DNA of 64,000 bases from Acidovorax sp. NCPPB 4044. Lineage in GTDB: Bacteria; Pseudomonadota; Gammaproteobacteria; Burkholderiales; Burkholderiaceae_C. Below the pieces are notes generated by a model. It was given only the letters and a program-made list of their open reading frames with translations. It was not told the origin of the DNA and searched no databases. Below are positions 62,923 through 64,000 of this stretch, in pieces. How positions within the stretch are numbered: the stretch's first letter is position 1; every line of letters begins with the position of its first letter. The translations under genes were made by a program, and so were the position numbers. Location: the NCBI RefSeq assembly GCF_028069655.1, contig NZ_JAMCOS010000001.1, forward strand, positions 2,634,001 through 2,698,000. Direction: 5' to 3'.

Positions 62923-63915
62923 ATGCACGCCACCAACGACCGAGATCAGTTCGCCCCCGAGCGTCCTCCAGGACGCCTGCGCGCCGTCGCACTCGCCGTG
63001 CTGGTCCATGCAGCCCTCATCGGTGCCTTGACCTGGGGCGTGAACTGGAAGACCAGCGCAGACCAACCCGCCGTCGAGGCCGAGATCTGGTCCGAACTGC
63101 CGCAGCAGGCGGCGCCGCGCGCCGTGGCACCGCCTCCACCGCCCGAGCCGGTGCCTGCGCCGGCTCCACCGCCCCCGGCTCCCGCACCGCCACCTCCGCC
63201 GCCTCCAAAGGCCGAGCCCCAGCCGCGCGAGGCGGACATCGCCATCGAACGCGAGAAAAAGCGCGTCGAGCAGGAGAAGAAGGAACGCCAGCTCCAGGCC
63301 GAACGCGATAAGCGGGAGCGCGAGCGCAAGGAACAGGCCGAGCAGGAGCGCAAGGAGCGCCTGCAAAAGGACAAGGAACAGCGCGAGAAGGAACAGCAAC
63401 GCGAGAAGGACCGCCGCGAGCAGCAGGAAAAGCTGGAAAAGCAGCAGGCCGAAAAAGAGCGGCAGGAACAGGCCCAGAAGAAACAGGCGGACGACAAGCG
63501 CAAGGCCGAGGAAAAGCGCAAGGCCGAAGCAGCGGATGCCAAGCGCACTGAAGCCCTGCGGCAGGAGAACATCCGCCGCATGCAGGGGCTTGCCGGGGCC
63601 ACGGGCGGGGAAACGGCCACGGGCAATGCCCAGCGCAGTTCCGGCCCATCGGGCAGCTATGGCGGCAAGGTGGCGGCCAAGGTGCGCCCGAACATCGTCT
63701 ATCCGGATGCCATCTCGGACAACCCTCGCACCGAAGTGGAAGTACGGGCCGCGCCCGACGGCACCATCGTCGGCGCGCGCGTCACGAAGTCCAGCGGCAA
63801 CAAGGCCTGGGACGACGCCGTGGTCAAGGCGCTGGAGAAAACCGAAACCCTGCCCCGCGACGTGGATGGGCGCGTGCCCCCGTCGCTGGTGATCGGTTTC
63901 CGGCCCAAGGATTGA
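62923..63915 (+). CDS. tolA: Tol-Pal system protein TolA
   Basis: 330 residues. Domain I is an N-terminal membrane helix (VALAVLVHAALIGALTWGV). Domain II is a Pro-rich hinge (residues ~70-100) followed by a very long Lys/Glu/Arg/Gln-rich coiled helix (~105-210) that spans the periplasm. Domain III is a C-terminal TonB/TolA-like fold (GGKVAAKVRPNIVYPDAISDNPRTEVEVRAAPDGTIVGARVTKSSGNKAWDDAVVKAL). It couples the TolQR motor to TolB/Pal. tolB is expected next but the window ends 85 bp later. Confidence 0.95.
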   Translation: MHATNDRDQFAPERPPGRLRAVALAVLVHAALIGALTWGVNWKTSADQPAVEAEIWSELPQQAAPRAVAPPPPPEPVPAPAPPPPAPAPPPPPPPKAEPQPREADIAIEREKKRVEQEKKERQLQAERDKRERERKEQAEQERKERLQKDKEQREKEQQREKDRREQQEKLEKQQAEKERQEQAQKKQADDKRKAEEKRKAEAADAKRTEALRQENIRRMQGLAGATGGETATGNAQRSSGPSGSYGGKVAAKVRPNIVYPDAISDNPRTEVEVRAAPDGTIVGARVTKSSGNKAWDDAVVKALEKTETLPRDVDGRVPPSLVIGFRPKD

Positions 63916-64000
63916 GGGCAGGCGACACGGCGGGGCTGCCGGGGTTCTTGCCACGGCCTGCCGATTGCAGCACGGTGGTCGGCGGCGGAGCCGGTATCTC

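Noticed and set aside
63916..64000. Start of tolB at the right edge
   Set aside because: tolB is expected after tolA, but the remaining 85 bp show no start codon followed by a TolB-like signal sequence.

Overview
The window is chromosomal DNA of very high G+C content. Gene content and style point to a Comamonadaceae betaproteobacterium, most likely a plant-associated Acidovorax. The evidence is a ybgC-tolQ-tolR-tolA cluster, a ribB(A)-ribH-nusB cluster, katG, gshA, soxR, DUF2322 and DUF427 genes, and paired DUF1800/DUF1501 genes. In addition, two promoters match the plant-inducible promoter (PIP box) of HrpX/HrpB-controlled type III effector genes. No rRNA, tRNA, CRISPR array, integrase or insertion sequence was seen.

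Layout. 0-9 kb: a cold-shock/excalibur fusion, katG, small conserved genes, a phospholipase-D-like enzyme, a LytM peptidase and rluE. 9-17 kb: cell-envelope and unknown proteins, a nuclease, an MFS exporter, a chemoreceptor and an orphan sugar-binding protein. 17-27 kb: the DUF1800/DUF1501 pair, a PfpI-like protein with a LysR regulator, a DHH phosphoesterase, truC, an MgtC-like protein and soxR. 27-35 kb: a SoxR-box promoter driving a RidA-like gene and an MFS exporter, a YlqF GTPase, a GAF histidine kinase, a LysE exporter and a ThDP-dependent enzyme. 35-46.5 kb: two PIP-box genes (one frameshifted, one encoding a 1390-residue protein) on either side of gshA, then a FUSC-type exporter and a large lipoprotein hydrolase. 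46.5-53.7 kb: a chemoreceptor and a divergent signalling cluster (HTH-receiver, receiver-Hpt, receiver, periplasmic binding protein, PAS histidine kinase). 53.7-64 kb: a class IV aminotransferase, DUF427, a DnaA-box tandem repeat, a ferredoxin, a DUF2235 hydrolase, ribB(A)-ribH-nusB, an aminotransferase and the Tol operon.

How parts fit together. KatG and the SoxR regulon handle oxidative and redox-cycling stress. Three linked genes (49921-53668, with one- and four-base overlaps) form a sensor module that probably works with the divergent receiver-Hpt pair. The strongest candidates for undescribed biology are the PIP-box genes at 35.1-35.97 kb and 37.7-42.0 kb, a dispersed intergenic element present in four copies, and a 135-bp tandem repeat carrying perfect DnaA-box nonamers. 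Start codons were chosen from homology, ribosome-binding sites and overlaps; alternatives are noted where they matter.
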